Of a stretch of DNA of 64,000 bases, positions 39,594-47,729 are shown piece after piece. Position 1 is the stretch's first letter. Each line of letters opens with the position of its first letter. Below the pieces are notes generated by a model. The model saw only the letters and a program-made list of their open reading frames with translations. It ran no database searches and was not told where the DNA came from. Source of the stretch: Crossiella cryophila. GTDB lineage: Bacteria; Actinomycetota; Actinomycetes; Mycobacteriales; Pseudonocardiaceae. A program made the translations under genes and the position numbers. The DNA is taken from the NCBI RefSeq assembly GCF_014204915.1, contig NZ_JACHMH010000001.1:5481501-5545500 (forward strand). Reading direction: 5' to 3'.

Positions 39594-40718
39594 ATGACCG
39601 ACCACGCCAACACGGTCACCGGGGTGCTCGACACCTCGGCGAACCGCAGCCACCTCCGCCTCGACGGCTACCTGCCGGGACCCGAGGACGTCGCCGTCCC
39701 GGCGGCCCTGGTCGCCGCACACGGCCTGCGCCGCGGCGACCTCGTCACCGGCCTCGCCCAGTCCGCCGGGAACGGCACACCCCGCCTGACCCAGCTGGAT
39801 ACGGTCAACGGACTCAGCCCGTTGCAGAGTGCCCGCCGACCGGCCTTCACCGACCTCACCCCGATCTATCCTCGCGAACGCCTGCGGCTGGAAACCGAAC
39901 CGCACCTGCTGACCACCAGGGTGATCGACCTGCTCACCCCGATCGGCAAGGGCCAGCGCGCGCTGATCGTGGCCCCGCCCAAGGCGGGCAAGACCACGGT
40001 GCTGCGGGCCATCGCGGAGGGGATCAGCCGCAACCACCCGGAGTGCCACCTGATGGCGGTGCTGGTCGGCGAGCGCCCGGAGGAGGTCACCGACTTCAGC
40101 CGGGCCATGCCCGGCGAGACCATCGCGGCCAGCTTCGACCAGCCGCCCGCCGAGCACATCCTGCTGGCCGAACTGGCCATCGAACGCGCCAAACGCCTGG
40201 TCGAGCAGGGCCGGGACGTGGTGGTGCTGCTGGACTCGCTGACCAGGCTGGGCCGGGCCTACAACCTGGCCGCGCCGCTGTCCGGCCGCATCCTCTCCGG
40301 CGGGGTCGACGCCGCCGCGCTCACCCCGCCCAAGCGCTTCCTCGGCGCCGCGCGCAACATCGAGGGCGGCGGCTCGCTGACCATCCTGGCCACCGCACTG
40401 GTGGACACCGGCTCACTCGGCGACGCGCTGATCTACGAGGAGTACAAGGGCACCGGCAACGCCGAGTTCACCCTGGACCGCAAGATCGCCGCCCAGCGCC
40501 GCTACCCCGCGGTGGACGTCCGCCGCAGCAGCACCCGCAAGGACGAACTGCTGTGCTCGCCAGCCGAACTGGCCGCCACCCACACCCTCCGCCGCGCCCT
40601 ACTCCACACCGAACCAGCCCACGCCGTGGACAAACTCCTCGACGGCCTACGCGCCACCACCTCCAACGCCGAATTCCTAACCCAACTCCGCCTCACCCAA
40701 CCCCGCGCAGCAGCCTGA
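39594..40718 (+). CDS. rho: Short, divergent transcription termination factor Rho paralogue
   Basis: This 374-aa protein has the whole Rho ATPase core: Walker A APPKAGKTT (127-135), Walker B VVLLDSLTRLGRAYN (210-224), the Q/R-loop region SGRILSGGVDAAAL, and IYEEYKGTGNAEF. It is much shorter than housekeeping actinobacterial Rho (over 600 aa) and lacks even the N-terminal helix bundle of E. coli Rho. In the primary RNA-binding OB domain the RNP motif GFGFLR is missing (NRSHLRL instead). The motif DERPEEVTDM reads GERPEEVTDF (159-168); the Asp lost corresponds to a residue near the bicyclomycin pocket. It probably works beside a normal Rho, perhaps as a specialised or antibiotic-tolerant version. 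Confidence 0.85.
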   Translation: MTDHANTVTGVLDTSANRSHLRLDGYLPGPEDVAVPAALVAAHGLRRGDLVTGLAQSAGNGTPRLTQLDTVNGLSPLQSARRPAFTDLTPIYPRERLRLETEPHLLTTRVIDLLTPIGKGQRALIVAPPKAGKTTVLRAIAEGISRNHPECHLMAVLVGERPEEVTDFSRAMPGETIAASFDQPPAEHILLAELAIERAKRLVEQGRDVVVLLDSLTRLGRAYNLAAPLSGRILSGGVDAAALTPPKRFLGAARNIEGGGSLTILATALVDTGSLGDALIYEEYKGTGNAEFTLDRKIAAQRRYPAVDVRRSSTRKDELLCSPAELAATHTLRRALLHTEPAHAVDKLLDGLRATTSNAEFLTQLRLTQPRAAA

Positions 40719-40723
40719 ACACC

Positions 40724-40887
40724 GTGTTGGCCGTTCTCGTACGGTGTGTTGGCCGAACTGGACGGTGTGTTGGCCGTTATGGGCGCTGTGTTGGCCGTTG
40801 TGGTCGGTGTGTTGGCCGAGGGGTGTACCAGTTCGGCCAAGACTGTGTACGAGAACGGCCAAGACTGGGTACGAGAACGGCCAACAC
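40724..40887. repeat. 21-22 bp repeat cluster with inverted halves
   Basis: GTGTTGGCCG recurs at 40724, 40746, 40767, 40788 and 40809 (21-22 bp period). The opposite orientation, CGGCCAA, follows at 40834, 40856 and 40878 (22 bp period). The outermost units form a perfect 19-bp inverted repeat (40724-40742 with 40869-40887). It fills the gap between the convergent rho-like and PucR genes. It could form a large hairpin or cruciform, act as terminator, or be a member of a genome-wide intergenic repeat family. Confidence 0.9.
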
Positions 40888-40905
40888 GATGGGGGGGGGG
40901 TTGGT

Positions 40906-42114
40906 TTAGCGGGGTGGGGGTGGCTGGAGGCGTAGTTGCAGCCAGCAGGAGAGTCGGTCGTCGGGGTGGCCGAACAGGTCGAGGCCGAACAGGTCGTGCG
41001 CGCGGCGGAGCCGGTACTTGAGGGTGTTGGGGTGCACGGTCAGGCGGCGCGCGGCCTCGCCGATGTTGCCTGCGGCGTCCAGCCAGGCGGTGACCGAGGC
41101 GGTGTAGTGGGTGCGGCGGGTGCGGTCGTGTTCGACCATCGCCTCGATGCCGGGGTGGCGCAGGCCGGGGTGCCGGGCCAGCTCGTCGGACAGGTGCGCG
41201 AGCAGTACCCCGGCGTGCACCTCGCCGAGCGCGGCGACCGGCCGTCCGTCAGGGTCGGCGGTGGTGACCCGGAGGATGCCGTCGACCTCGGTGCGCAGCG
41301 CGGGCAGGTCGGCCACCTCGGCCGTGGTGCGGCTCTGCGCGCAGCGCACCGGCGCGTCCAGGCCGCGGTCCAGGGCGGCGACCGCCTGTTCGGCCAGGCG
41401 GCGGGCGGTGGCCGGCAGGTCGTCGGGCAGCAGCACGTAGACGGTGCGGTTGATGGTGGCGGTGGCCGCCTCGGCGGAGACCGCGGCCCAGTGCCGGGCG
41501 GCGGCCGCGGCCAGCCGGCCGTCCACCGTGGGCTCGCCCTCGGGTGGGCGGGCCGGGGCGAAGGCCAGCAGGGTCAGCCGCGGCGGGGCGGGCAGGCCGA
41601 GCCGGACCCTGGTGTCGCCGATCGGGCCGTCGCCGGTCAGCGCGCCGCGCAGGGCGTCCTCGCGGACCTGCCGGTCGAACTCGGCCGCGCCGCGGTGGCG
41701 CAGCAGGTGGGTGGCGGCCAGCCGGGCGCCGTCGAGCAGCGCGGACTCACCCGTGGCGCCCAGCGGCGTGTGCCCCTCGATGGCCCAGATGGTGCCGAGC
41801 GGTCGCTCCCCGTCCCGGATGGCCACCGCCGCGCGGGGGAGTTCGTCGGGGGCCAGCACCGGCAGCCGGACGATCCCCGGCGCGGCCAGGACCTGGCGGT
41901 ACTGGCTGAGCTGCTCGGGCTGGTCGGGTACCCGGCGGTCCAGGATGCCGCGGCGGCGCAGCTCGTCGATGCGCTGCTCGGGCACCGAGGAGTAGGCCAG
42001 CACCCGGTTGTCCAGGTCCTCGATGGACACCGAACCGCCGATGACCGCGGCCATGGCGTCGGCGAGGGCGTACAGCTCCTCGCTGGTGCCGCCGATGCTG
42101 GGCGGTTCGGTCAT
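40906..42114 (-). CDS. PucR-family transcriptional regulator
   Basis: This 402-aa protein has an N-terminal GAF-like sensor region (about 1-150: IEDLDNRVLAYSS, IWAIEGHTPLG), a GGDEF-related middle, and the C-terminal PucR HTH_30 domain with TAWLDAAGNIGEAARRLTVHPNTLKYRLRRAHDLFGLDL. The frame is open to 42168, but the ATG at 42114 is the natural start. Members of this family activate or repress catabolic genes for purines, proline, GABA and similar nitrogen compounds. It is near the permease/D-aminoacylase operon and may regulate it, although the secreted protease gene lies between them. Confidence 0.88.
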   Translation of the reverse strand: MTEPPSIGGTSEELYALADAMAAVIGGSVSIEDLDNRVLAYSSVPEQRIDELRRRGILDRRVPDQPEQLSQYRQVLAAPGIVRLPVLAPDELPRAAVAIRDGERPLGTIWAIEGHTPLGATGESALLDGARLAATHLLRHRGAAEFDRQVREDALRGALTGDGPIGDTRVRLGLPAPPRLTLLAFAPARPPEGEPTVDGRLAAAAARHWAAVSAEAATATINRTVYVLLPDDLPATARRLAEQAVAALDRGLDAPVRCAQSRTTAEVADLPALRTEVDGILRVTTADPDGRPVAALGEVHAGVLLAHLSDELARHPGLRHPGIEAMVEHDRTRRTHYTASVTAWLDAAGNIGEAARRLTVHPNTLKYRLRRAHDLFGLDLFGHPDDRLSCWLQLRLQPPPPR

Positions 42115-42137
42115 CCGCACCGGCCCAGCATAGGTGC

Positions 42138-42920
42138 TCAGTTCCGGCGCAGCGTGTCCTTGATCCACCGCAGCGCGCCGTGCACCGACCCGTAGACGCC
42201 GTGCTGATCGCGGGTGCCGCGGGAGACCGCGCCGTGCACCGTCCAGATCCCGTTGGCGCGCTTGAGCAGCGGGCCGCCGGAGTCACCGGCGCGGGTGGTC
42301 TGCGGCCACTTCCCGGCGCCCGGCAGCGCGGCCATGCACAACTCGCCCGGCGACATCGGCTCGCCGCTCATGCCAAGGCAGCGCGCGGGGTCGAGGAGCC
42401 GGCTGTCGAGTTGCCGGAGCTGGATCGGGGGCGGCGGCCACGGGTCGCCCGGGTTCTCCGGCAGTTCGTGGTCGCCCCAGCCGATCGTGCGCACCGCGTC
42501 GCCGGGGGACAGCTCGGTGCGGGGCAAGGCCGCCGGGGTCCGCCGGGACGGTGTGTCGAGCTTGAGCAGGGCCAGGTCCGAGTCGGCCACCGGGTCCGGT
42601 TCGATCCGCGCGCCATGGCGGATCTCGCCGCCCTGGGTGCGGTTGTCACTGCCCAGCCGGACCCGGATCTTGGCGGGGTCCTTGGGATTCCCGTCGCGGT
42701 CGAGCACGCAGTGCTTCGCGGTGACGATCCACTGTGGACGGATGAGGGTGCCGCCGCAGAAGTGCGTGCCGTCGGACTGTTGCAGGGAGGCCATGAACGG
42801 GTACACCCCGGTGGCCTGCTTGCCGCCGCTGATGGCCGCCGCGGGGGCAGCCCCCGCCAGCACCATCGCCACGCTGACACCGGTCACCAGGAAGGTCCGG
42901 CGTTTCGCCGTGTAGGTCAT
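42138..42920 (-). CDS. Secreted trypsin-like serine protease (S1)
   Basis: This 260-aa protein has a signal peptide with alanine-rich end (residues 1-29, APAAAISGG). The mature N-terminus ISGGKQATGVYPFMASL resembles IVGG activation sites. The catalytic triad is H70 in TAKHC, D115 in DSDLALLKL and S214 in AGDSGGPL. Six cysteines fit disulphides. Expected to degrade proteins outside the cell. It lies 23 bases upstream of the PucR gene on the same strand, and divergently from the permease operon, suggesting a shared role in peptide or amino acid supply. Confidence 0.92.
   Translation of the reverse strand: MTYTAKRRTFLVTGVSVAMVLAGAAPAAAISGGKQATGVYPFMASLQQSDGTHFCGGTLIRPQWIVTAKHCVLDRDGNPKDPAKIRVRLGSDNRTQGGEIRHGARIEPDPVADSDLALLKLDTPSRRTPAALPRTELSPGDAVRTIGWGDHELPENPGDPWPPPPIQLRQLDSRLLDPARCLGMSGEPMSPGELCMAALPGAGKWPQTTRAGDSGGPLLKRANGIWTVHGAVSRGTRDQHGVYGSVHGALRWIKDTLRRN
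42728..42738. repeat. Palindrome core TCCACTGTGGA
   Basis: An 11-bp core of the GTCCAC[A/T]GTGGAC palindrome family, inside the serine protease gene next to the catalytic His codons. A similar core is at 10772-10782 in the SDR gene. Confidence 0.75.
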
Positions 42921-42990
42921 GCGAGCAGCCGACCAGTCGGCAGGTTTCGGCGATGTTTCCGTGACCGGTTGCGGTCACCGGCGGATGTTG

Positions 42991-43034
42991 GGCGGTTCCG
43001 CCATCTGGGCCGCGCAACTGTAGGCGGTTCCGCC
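42991..43034. promoter_or_regulatory. Repeated GGCGGTTCCGCC sites upstream of the permease operon
   Basis: GGCGGTTCCGCC occurs at 42991-43002 and 43023-43034, both followed by A[T/A]C. Spacing is 32 bp, about three helical turns. Each is an imperfect palindrome. They lie in the 177-bp gap between the protease and permease starts and are good candidates for an activator or repressor site, for example for the nearby PucR protein. Confidence 0.6.
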
Positions 43035-43097
43035 AACGACGGGCCGGGCGCGGGCGGCCAGGATGGCGGGACCTCTCGGCGACGGAAAGAGGTCCAC

Positions 43098-44534
43098 TTG
43101 GGAACCGGCGTTCCGCTGCGGCACCAGCTGCTCAGGCGCAAACCAGTGCGGGCCTTCGCGGTCGAGGCCGAGGCGGACAGCGGTGGCCTGCGCCGCAGCA
43201 TGGGCGTCTTCCAGCTCACCATGATCGGCATCGGCGGCACCATCGGCACCGGCATCTTCTTCGCGCTCAACACCACCGTGCCCAAGGCCGGACCCGCGGT
43301 GATCCTCTCCTTCGTGCTCGGCGCGGTCACCGCGGCGCTGACCGCGTTGTGCTACGCCGAACTCGCCTCCGCCGTGCCCGTCGCGGGCTCCTCCTACTCC
43401 TACGCCTACGCGACCCTGGGCGAACTGGCCGCGGTCGCGGTGGGCTGGTGCCTGCTGCTGGAGTACGCGGTCTCCGCCGGGGTCATCGCGGTCACCTGGG
43501 GCCAGTACCTCAACGACCTGACCCAGCGCCTCTTCGGCGCCCAGCTGCCCGCGGTCATCTCCGCGCCACCCGGCAACGGCGGCTACCTCAACCTGCCCGC
43601 GGTGGTCCTGGTCGGACTGTGCTGCCTGCTGCTGGTCAGGGGCGCGCGCGAGTCGGCGGTGGTCAACACGGTGATGGTGCTGCTCAAGCTGGCGATCCTG
43701 GTGCTGTTCGTGGTGGTCGGCGCGGCCGGGTTCGACGCCGGGAACCTGGAACCGTTCGCCCCCATGGGTTTCGCCGGTATCGGCGCGGCCGCGGCCACCG
43801 TCTTCTACTCCTTCATCGGCCTGGACACGGTGTCCACCGCGGGGGAGGAGGTGCGCAACCCGCGCCGGACCCTGCCGCTGGCCATCCTCTGCGCACTGCT
43901 GGTGATCACCGCGGTGTACGTGCTGGTGGCGCTGGTCGGCGTCGGCGCGCAGCCGTGGACGGCCTTCGAGGGCCAGTCCGCCGGACTGTCCGCGATCCTG
44001 GCCAAGGTCACCGGGATGGGCTGGCCGGGACCGGTGTTCTCCGCCGGGGTGGTGATCTCGGTGGTCAGCGTGATCCTGATCGTGCTCTACGGCCAGACCC
44101 GCATCCTGTACGCGATGGGCCGGGACGGCATCATCCCGCCGGTGTTCTGCCGGATCGAACCCCGCCGCGGCACCCCGGTGACCGGCACCGTGCTGGTCGG
44201 CGGCTTCGTCGCGCTGATCGCCGCCGTGGTCCCCCTTGATGCGCTGGCGAACCTGACCAGCATGGGCGCCCTGGTCGCCTTCGCGGTGGTCTCGCTGGGG
44301 GTGATCATCCTGCGGCGCCGGGAACCGGATCTGCCACGCGGCTTCCGGGTGCCCGGCTACCCGGTGGTGCCACTGCTGTCGATCGGCTGCTGCGCCTACC
44401 TGATCTACCAGCTCCCGCCCGCCACCTACCTGCTCTTCGGCGGCTGGCTGGCACTGGCGCTCGCGGTGTACCTGCTCTACAGCCGCCACCACTCGCGGCT
44501 GACTGCTCGCGAAGAAGGGAAGAACGCGCCATGA
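43098..44534 (+). CDS. APC-family amino acid permease
   Basis: This 478-aa protein starts at TTG 43098, supported by AAAGAGG at 43086-43092; the frame is open further upstream but that sequence covers the protease promoter. It has about 12 membrane helices. The APC signature GIGGTIGTGIFFALNT is in helix 1, FYSFIGLDTVSTAGEEVRNPRR is in the helix 6 region, and YAMGRDGIIPPVF is in the loop after helix 8. It resembles cationic/YfnA-type permeases. The stop overlaps the next start (ATGA), so transport is coupled to a D-aminoacylase. It probably imports an amino acid released by the two hydrolases. Confidence 0.9.
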   Translation: MGTGVPLRHQLLRRKPVRAFAVEAEADSGGLRRSMGVFQLTMIGIGGTIGTGIFFALNTTVPKAGPAVILSFVLGAVTAALTALCYAELASAVPVAGSSYSYAYATLGELAAVAVGWCLLLEYAVSAGVIAVTWGQYLNDLTQRLFGAQLPAVISAPPGNGGYLNLPAVVLVGLCCLLLVRGARESAVVNTVMVLLKLAILVLFVVVGAAGFDAGNLEPFAPMGFAGIGAAAATVFYSFIGLDTVSTAGEEVRNPRRTLPLAILCALLVITAVYVLVALVGVGAQPWTAFEGQSAGLSAILAKVTGMGWPGPVFSAGVVISVVSVILIVLYGQTRILYAMGRDGIIPPVFCRIEPRRGTPVTGTVLVGGFVALIAAVVPLDALANLTSMGALVAFAVVSLGVIILRRREPDLPRGFRVPGYPVVPLLSIGCCAYLIYQLPPATYLLFGGWLALALAVYLLYSRHHSRLTAREEGKNAP

Positions 44535-46462
44535 CCGTGCAGTCCCGGCGAGCGGTGGCGGCCGTGCTGGCCACCGGACTCCTGCTGTCCTGGCCCGCCG
44601 CGGCCACCGCAGCCCCACCACCCGAACTGGACGCGATCATCCACGGCGGCAAGGTCTTCGACGGCAGCGGCGCACCCGGCCGGATCACCGATGTCGGCAT
44701 CCGGGACGGCCGGGTGCACCGGATCGGCGACCTCGGCCGGGTCCGCGCTCGCGCCCGCTACGACGCCACCGGCCAGTACGTCACCCCTGGTTTCATCGAC
44801 GTGCACGCGCACACCGAGACCGGCCCGCCACTGGCAGGCGCGAAAAGCTCGCTCACCCAGGGCGTCACCACCGAACTGATCGGCCCGGACGGCGGCGGCG
44901 CGTACGAGATCGACCAGCAGCTCCGGCAACTCGACGCGGAACCCAAGGGCATCAACGTCGCCCCCTACGTCGGCTTCAACACGGTGTGGCAGGCCACCAT
45001 GGGCGAACGCGACACCCGCCCCACCGCGGCCCAGTCCGCCCAGATGCGCGCCCGCATCGAAAGCGGTATGCGCCAAGGAGGTTGGGGTGTCTCGGGTGGA
45101 CTGGGCTACCCGCCGGCCTCCTACGCGCGCACCCAGGAGGTCGCCGAGGTGGTGCGCGGCGCCCGGTCCTGGCGGGCGATGTTCACCGACCACATCCGCG
45201 ACGAAACCAACCAGGTGGTCGAATCCACCGCCGAGGACATCGCGATCGGCAAGGCCGCCGGACTGATGCCGGAGATCACGCACCTGAAGGTGGCCGGTCC
45301 GGGCAACTGGGGCAAATCCGCCACCATGCTGCGCCTGCTCCGCGAGGCACGGGACTCCGGCACGCACGCCGGCGGCGACGTCTACCCGTACACCGCCGCC
45401 TCGACCGCGCTGGAGTTCTACGTGCCGGGCTGGGCCAAGGACGGTGGCACGGCGGCGATGCTGGCCCGCTTCGCCGACCCGGCGCTACGACCCCGCATCG
45501 ACGCCGAGACCAGCGCGTTCGTCCGCGACGACGTCGGCACCCCGGACAAGGTGGTGCTGCCCGATCTGGCCAACAAGTCCATCGCCGACCTGATGGCCGA
45601 GTACGGCGGGGTCAGCATCGGCGAGGCGATCATGCGGGTGCTCAAGGCGCACAACGGATCCATCCTCGCCGTCATGCACATCGGCTCGGAAACGGACCTG
45701 GCCAACTTCATCACCGACCCGTTCGTCGCCTTCTCCTCCGACGGCGGCGTGACCGAGTCCGCGCAAACCCACCCCCGCCACTACGGCAGCTACCCGCGGG
45801 TGCTCGGCCGCTACGTCCGCGAGCGCGGCCTGCTGTCCTGGGAAGAGGCCATCCGCAAGATGACCGGCCTGCCCGCGACCATGGTCGGCATGGTCGACCG
45901 CGGTTACCTGGCCGAGGGCATGGCCGCCGACGTCACCGTGTTCGACCCGAAGACCATCGCCGACCGGGCCACCTTCGAACAGCCCAGGCAGTACTCGGTG
46001 GGCGTGCGCTGGGTCTTCGTCAACGGCAAACTCGCCCTCGCCAACGGCGAACCCACCCACGCCACCGCCGGACAGGCGTTGCGGCGTGCCTCCAGCATGC
46101 CGACCCGCCCGCAGAACGTCGGCAAGGACCTTTCGGTGACCACGGCCGGAGTCATGCGGCCACTGGAAGGTGGTGGTCGCACGGTGGTGGCGGCCGCGCT
46201 CACCCAGCGCAAGGGCGCCAGGTACGCCTCGGGCGGGGTCCTGGTCGCCGGGCCGAGTGGCGTGCTGCGCTCGGTGCGGCTGGGCAGGCTGCAGACCGCC
46301 GACGGGTGGTTCAGCGTGACCGGCGTCGGCAGGCTCGGCACCGGCGCTGAACGCGCGTTCACCCTGACCGTGGACGACCGCGACCCCCTGGCCGGGCCGG
46401 GACAACGGCGGGCGACGGTCCGGATCGACGGGCTGCCGACCAGCTACGGCGTGCTGCGATGA
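44531..46462 (+). CDS. Secreted N-acyl-D-amino-acid deacylase (D-aminoacylase)
   Basis: This 643-aa amidohydrolase has a signal peptide (residues 1-27, LLSWPAAATA). The metal-binding FIDVHAHTETG lies near 88-97. Next are THLKVAGPGNWG and HAGGDVYPYTAAST, and the catalytic SSDGG lies near 402 followed by SAQTHPRHYGSYPRVLGRYVRE, which is diagnostic for D-aminoacylases. The last ~150 residues form an extra domain beyond the usual ~480-aa enzyme. It should release D-amino acids from N-acylated forms, here probably outside the cytoplasm. It is coupled to the permease by ATGA and followed by an S12 hydrolase. Confidence 0.9.
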   Translation: MTVQSRRAVAAVLATGLLLSWPAAATAAPPPELDAIIHGGKVFDGSGAPGRITDVGIRDGRVHRIGDLGRVRARARYDATGQYVTPGFIDVHAHTETGPPLAGAKSSLTQGVTTELIGPDGGGAYEIDQQLRQLDAEPKGINVAPYVGFNTVWQATMGERDTRPTAAQSAQMRARIESGMRQGGWGVSGGLGYPPASYARTQEVAEVVRGARSWRAMFTDHIRDETNQVVESTAEDIAIGKAAGLMPEITHLKVAGPGNWGKSATMLRLLREARDSGTHAGGDVYPYTAASTALEFYVPGWAKDGGTAAMLARFADPALRPRIDAETSAFVRDDVGTPDKVVLPDLANKSIADLMAEYGGVSIGEAIMRVLKAHNGSILAVMHIGSETDLANFITDPFVAFSSDGGVTESAQTHPRHYGSYPRVLGRYVRERGLLSWEEAIRKMTGLPATMVGMVDRGYLAEGMAADVTVFDPKTIADRATFEQPRQYSVGVRWVFVNGKLALANGEPTHATAGQALRRASSMPTRPQNVGKDLSVTTAGVMRPLEGGGRTVVAAALTQRKGARYASGGVLVAGPSGVLRSVRLGRLQTADGWFSVTGVGRLGTGAERAFTLTVDDRDPLAGPGQRRATVRIDGLPTSYGVLR

Positions 46463-46499
46463 CGGCCGGGCCGTGCGCCAGCGACCAGGAGGAGCGAGC

Positions 46500-47684
46500 A
46501 TGAGGGGCCGGATCCGGCAGTACGTGCTCGTCCTGGTGCTCGGCCTGGCCGGTGTGCTGCCTGCCGCCGCGGTGCCGGGTCCCGAACTCACGAAGAGGAT
46601 GGACGAACGGATGGACAAGGCACTGGAGCGGGCTGCCGGGAGGTTCGGCGCGGCAGGCGTCCAGGCGGTGGCGATCCGCCGTGGCCAGGTGGTGTGGTCG
46701 GGCGTGCGTGGCCTGGCGGTGATCAGCCCGCCGCGCGAGGTCGGCGCGGACACCATGTTCGCCTTCGCCAGCCTCAGCAAGCTGATGCTCACCCCGTTCG
46801 CCCTGCACCAGGCCGAGAACGGGGTGCTTGACCTGGACAAGCCGATCTCGGCCTACCTCGGCGACGACCTGCCGGGCGCGCGGGTCGTCACGGTCCGGAT
46901 GCTGCTCACCCACACCACCGGCTACCCGGACGTCTACGCCGACCCGGCCACCGAACCGCTGTTCCCACCCGGTGACCGGTACGACCCGAACCGCCCCTAC
47001 ACCTTCGAGATGCTGCGACCGGCCATCCGCGAACCGGCCAACCCCGGGGCGAACTTCCACTACTCCAACACCGGCTACCTGGTGCTGGGCCACCTCCTGA
47101 CCACGATCGCCGGCGGCGACGAGGCATTCCGCCAGGCGTACCGGGACTTCCTGCGGCGGGCGGGCACCCCGCGCGCACCGCTGACCGAACAGCAGGTCAC
47201 CGCGGAACGCTCCCCGCAGGCCCTGCAACGGTTCGCGCACGGCTACACCCGCCACGACAATGGCTCCCTGACCGACTTCTTCACCGCCCACGGCGCCAGG
47301 GGCATCCCCACCGACCTGTACGGCCTGCCCTTCACCGACGGCCTGCTGGCCGGTACCGCCATGGGCGCGGGGCTGGTGCTCGACGCGCTGTTCACCCGCG
47401 GCAACCTGCTGCGCCCGGAGACCTTGCGGCACATGGTCACCCCGACCCCGCAGGCACTGCGGAGCCAGGACTTCGAGCGCAGTTACGGCATGGGCACCTA
47501 CCGGACGAAGACGGCTGGCGGCAGCTGGCAGGGCCACGGCGGCAGCTACGTCGGCTGCACCGCCATGGCGGGCACCGACCGCGACCGCGGCCTCACCATC
47601 GCCGTGGTGGTCAACCAGAACTCCGCGCAACGCCCGGCCGAGGTGATCTGGCGGGAACTCGCCGAGGCATCCGGCGGGTACTGA
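46500..47684 (+). CDS. Secreted S12-family serine hydrolase (beta-lactamase / D-peptidase type)
   Basis: This 394-aa protein starts at ATG 46500, with AGGAGGAG upstream, and has a signal peptide (residues 1-24). The penicillin-binding fold motifs are S91-L-S-K94, Y-S-N near 187 and H-G-G near 345. This is the layout of class C beta-lactamase relatives such as D-aminopeptidases and D-alanyl-D-alanine carboxypeptidases. Its operon with a D-aminoacylase and a permease suggests hydrolysis of D-residue peptides or esters rather than antibiotic defence, but that is inference. Its last codons form one arm of an 18-bp terminator hairpin. Confidence 0.88.
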   Translation: MRGRIRQYVLVLVLGLAGVLPAAAVPGPELTKRMDERMDKALERAAGRFGAAGVQAVAIRRGQVVWSGVRGLAVISPPREVGADTMFAFASLSKLMLTPFALHQAENGVLDLDKPISAYLGDDLPGARVVTVRMLLTHTTGYPDVYADPATEPLFPPGDRYDPNRPYTFEMLRPAIREPANPGANFHYSNTGYLVLGHLLTTIAGGDEAFRQAYRDFLRRAGTPRAPLTEQQVTAERSPQALQRFAHGYTRHDNGSLTDFFTAHGARGIPTDLYGLPFTDGLLAGTAMGAGLVLDALFTRGNLLRPETLRHMVTPTPQALRSQDFERSYGMGTYRTKTAGGSWQGHGGSYVGCTAMAGTDRDRGLTIAVVVNQNSAQRPAEVIWRELAEASGGY

Positions 47685-47711
47685 CCCCGCGTTGGGGTCA
47701 GTACCCGCCGG
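47671..47711. terminator. 18-bp perfect-stem bidirectional terminator overlapping a gene end
   Basis: The arm at 47671-47688 pairs perfectly with 47694-47711 across the 5-base loop GCGTT. The left arm includes the last codons and stop of the S12 gene. It separates that gene from the convergent RHS gene. Confidence 0.9.
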
Positions 47712-47716
47712 AGACT

Positions 47717-47729
47717 GTCCACAGTGGAC
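47717..47729. repeat. Palindrome GTCCACAGTGGAC, copy 5
   Basis: A 13-bp palindrome in the gap between the terminator and the RHS gene, its last base being the end of the RHS stop codon. This is the one full copy that is not within a coding sequence. Confidence 0.85.

Noticed and set aside
40724-40887. CRISPR-like array.
   Set aside because: The repeat period is only 21-22 bp with no unique spacers, orientation flips midway, and no cas genes are near.
40746-40909. Small repeat peptide with a 7-residue period (CVGRxGR).
   Set aside because: The period simply follows the 21-bp DNA repeat; there is no ribosome-binding site and the opposite strand is equally open.
46500-47684. A true beta-lactamase resistance gene.
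   Set aside because: SxxK, YSN and HGG motifs fit the wider S12 family, and the operon context points to D-peptide metabolism.
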